52,738 bases of DNA from Pandoraea sp. Lineage in GTDB: Bacteria; Pseudomonadota; Gammaproteobacteria; Burkholderiales; Burkholderiaceae. The notes below the pieces were generated by a model. The model searched no databases and was not told the DNA's origin. It saw only the letters and a program-made list of their open reading frames with translations. Within the stretch, counting starts at the first letter, position 1; each line of letters begins with the position of its first letter. Both the position numbers and the translations under genes were made by a program. Location of the stretch: positions 1 through 52,738 of the forward strand of contig JARLJF010000052.1 in assembly GCA_031291335.1 (NCBI GenBank). Direction: 5' to 3'. Of this stretch, positions 52,272-52,738 are shown piece by piece.

Positions 52272-52738
52272 TCAGCGGCGGCGCCAGACCATCCAATGCT
52301 CGGCCCCGGCAAACACCGGCACCGAATCGTCGACCAGACGATCCGTCTCGCAGATGAAATCCTGGGCCAGCAGTGCGTCGAGCGCCTCCGGCGCGATGCC
52401 GAACGGAGGGCCCTTCAGCGTTTCCTTGAGGAAAAAGAAGCCGGCCAGACGCGCTCCTTGCGGCAGCAATTGCGCCATACGGCGGGCGTAGTCCTGCCAG
52501 AGCGTACGCGGCAAAGCGCAGAGAAACGCCCGCTCGTAGATCACTTCGAGCGTGAAGGGCGGCGTGTAGGTGAAGAAATCGGCCTGCTCGACGAGCGAGG
52601 CACGCGGTCCCAGTTGGGCCTGCGCGGACGCTACGGCCACCGGCGCGAAATCGATCGCCCGCACCGGCCAGCCTTGCGCGTCGAGCCAAGCCGCTTCATA
52701 CGCCGCGCCGCAGCCGGGAATCAGTGTGGCGCGCGCAG
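52272..52738 (-). CDS. TPMT-family SAM-dependent methyltransferase, N-terminus cut off
   Basis: The frame is open to the window edge (last ~155 residues present). At the cut end it reads ATLIPGCGAAYEA, the SAM-binding motif I in the form typical of thiopurine S-methyltransferase-like proteins. VRAIDFAPVAVASA (motif post I, acidic residue for ribose) and VIYERAFLCALPRTLW follow. TPMT-type enzymes methylate thiols, selenium or tellurium species or other small nucleophiles. The substrate is unknown. The start codon lies beyond the right edge, and the internal ATG-like starts downstream of motif I are not real. Confidence 0.9.
   Translation of the reverse strand, partial: ARATLIPGCGAAYEAAWLDAQGWPVRAIDFAPVAVASAQAQLGPRASLVEQADFFTYTPPFTLEVIYERAFLCALPRTLWQDYARRMAQLLPQGARLAGFFFLKETLKGPPFGIAPEALDALLAQDFICETDRLVDDSVPVFAGAEHWMVWRRR

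Overview
The window is a stretch of bacterial chromosome that is GC-rich, densely coding and strongly codon-biased. It reads as Burkholderiaceae. Supporting signs are the fmdB-DUF502-aspS-nudB-clsB order, rplM-rpsI-argC-erpA next to anmK and an M23 peptidase, an Entner-Doudoroff cluster with a HexR-type regulator, and a gltIJKL operon beside gdhA. Pandoraea or a close relative is my best guess from protein style; no marker here proves the genus. I see no insertion sequence, prophage, CRISPR array or tRNA gene.

Layout. 1-1133: end of pntB and an MTA/SAH nucleosidase. 1256-3333: two tandem paralogous genes of no family I recognise, the main unexplained coding content. 3485-12968: mostly minus strand, with an rRNA methyltransferase, gluconate kinase, gluconate permease, KDPG aldolase and 6-phosphogluconate dehydratase, then the divergent hexR gene, a 2-ketoaldonate reductase, a DsbA-like isomerase and HemJ. 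HexR-like operators lie between edd and hexR, one of them inside the edd promoter spacer. 13268-15993: ruvC and ruvB with no ruvA between them, and an MpaB/DUF2236 protein. 16048-19401: a histidine phosphatase, a PEBP protein, dtd and tyrS. 19471-22225: an extended -10 promoter driving a structured leader or small RNA, an M23 peptidase and anmK (cell-wall turnover). 22316-24838: erpA, argC, rpsI, rplM. 25053-25149: a candidate small RNA that displays an anti-Shine-Dalgarno sequence in a hairpin loop. 25490-29360: an OsmC protein, RNase P RNA, DUF3025, pyrC and a class II glutamine amidotransferase. 29479-35335: the gltIJKL glutamate/aspartate importer, gdhA and a LysR regulator. 35467-37995: an Atm1-type ABC exporter and a YciA-like thioesterase. 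38140-45226: a beta-oxidation cluster with its own TetR regulator and operator. 45438-50292: clsB, nudB, aspS, DUF502, fmdB. 50453-52738: a sodium:solute symporter and a truncated TPMT-like methyltransferase.

How the parts work together. GntT brings in gluconate, GntK phosphorylates it, and Edd and Eda split it to pyruvate and glyceraldehyde-3-phosphate. GhrB probably feeds 2-ketogluconate back to gluconate, and HexR gates the set. GltIJKL imports acidic amino acids, and the neighbouring glutamate dehydrogenase links them to 2-oxoglutarate. The fatty-acid cluster supplies all four steps of beta-oxidation under one TetR repressor.

The strongest leads beyond routine annotation are the anti-SD RNA (25053-25149), the structured RNA before the M23 gene (19486-19576), the paralogous pair (1256-3333), the ruvC-ruvB junction lacking ruvA, and the promoter-embedded operators for HexR and TetR. 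All calls come from reading the sequence; no database search was run.
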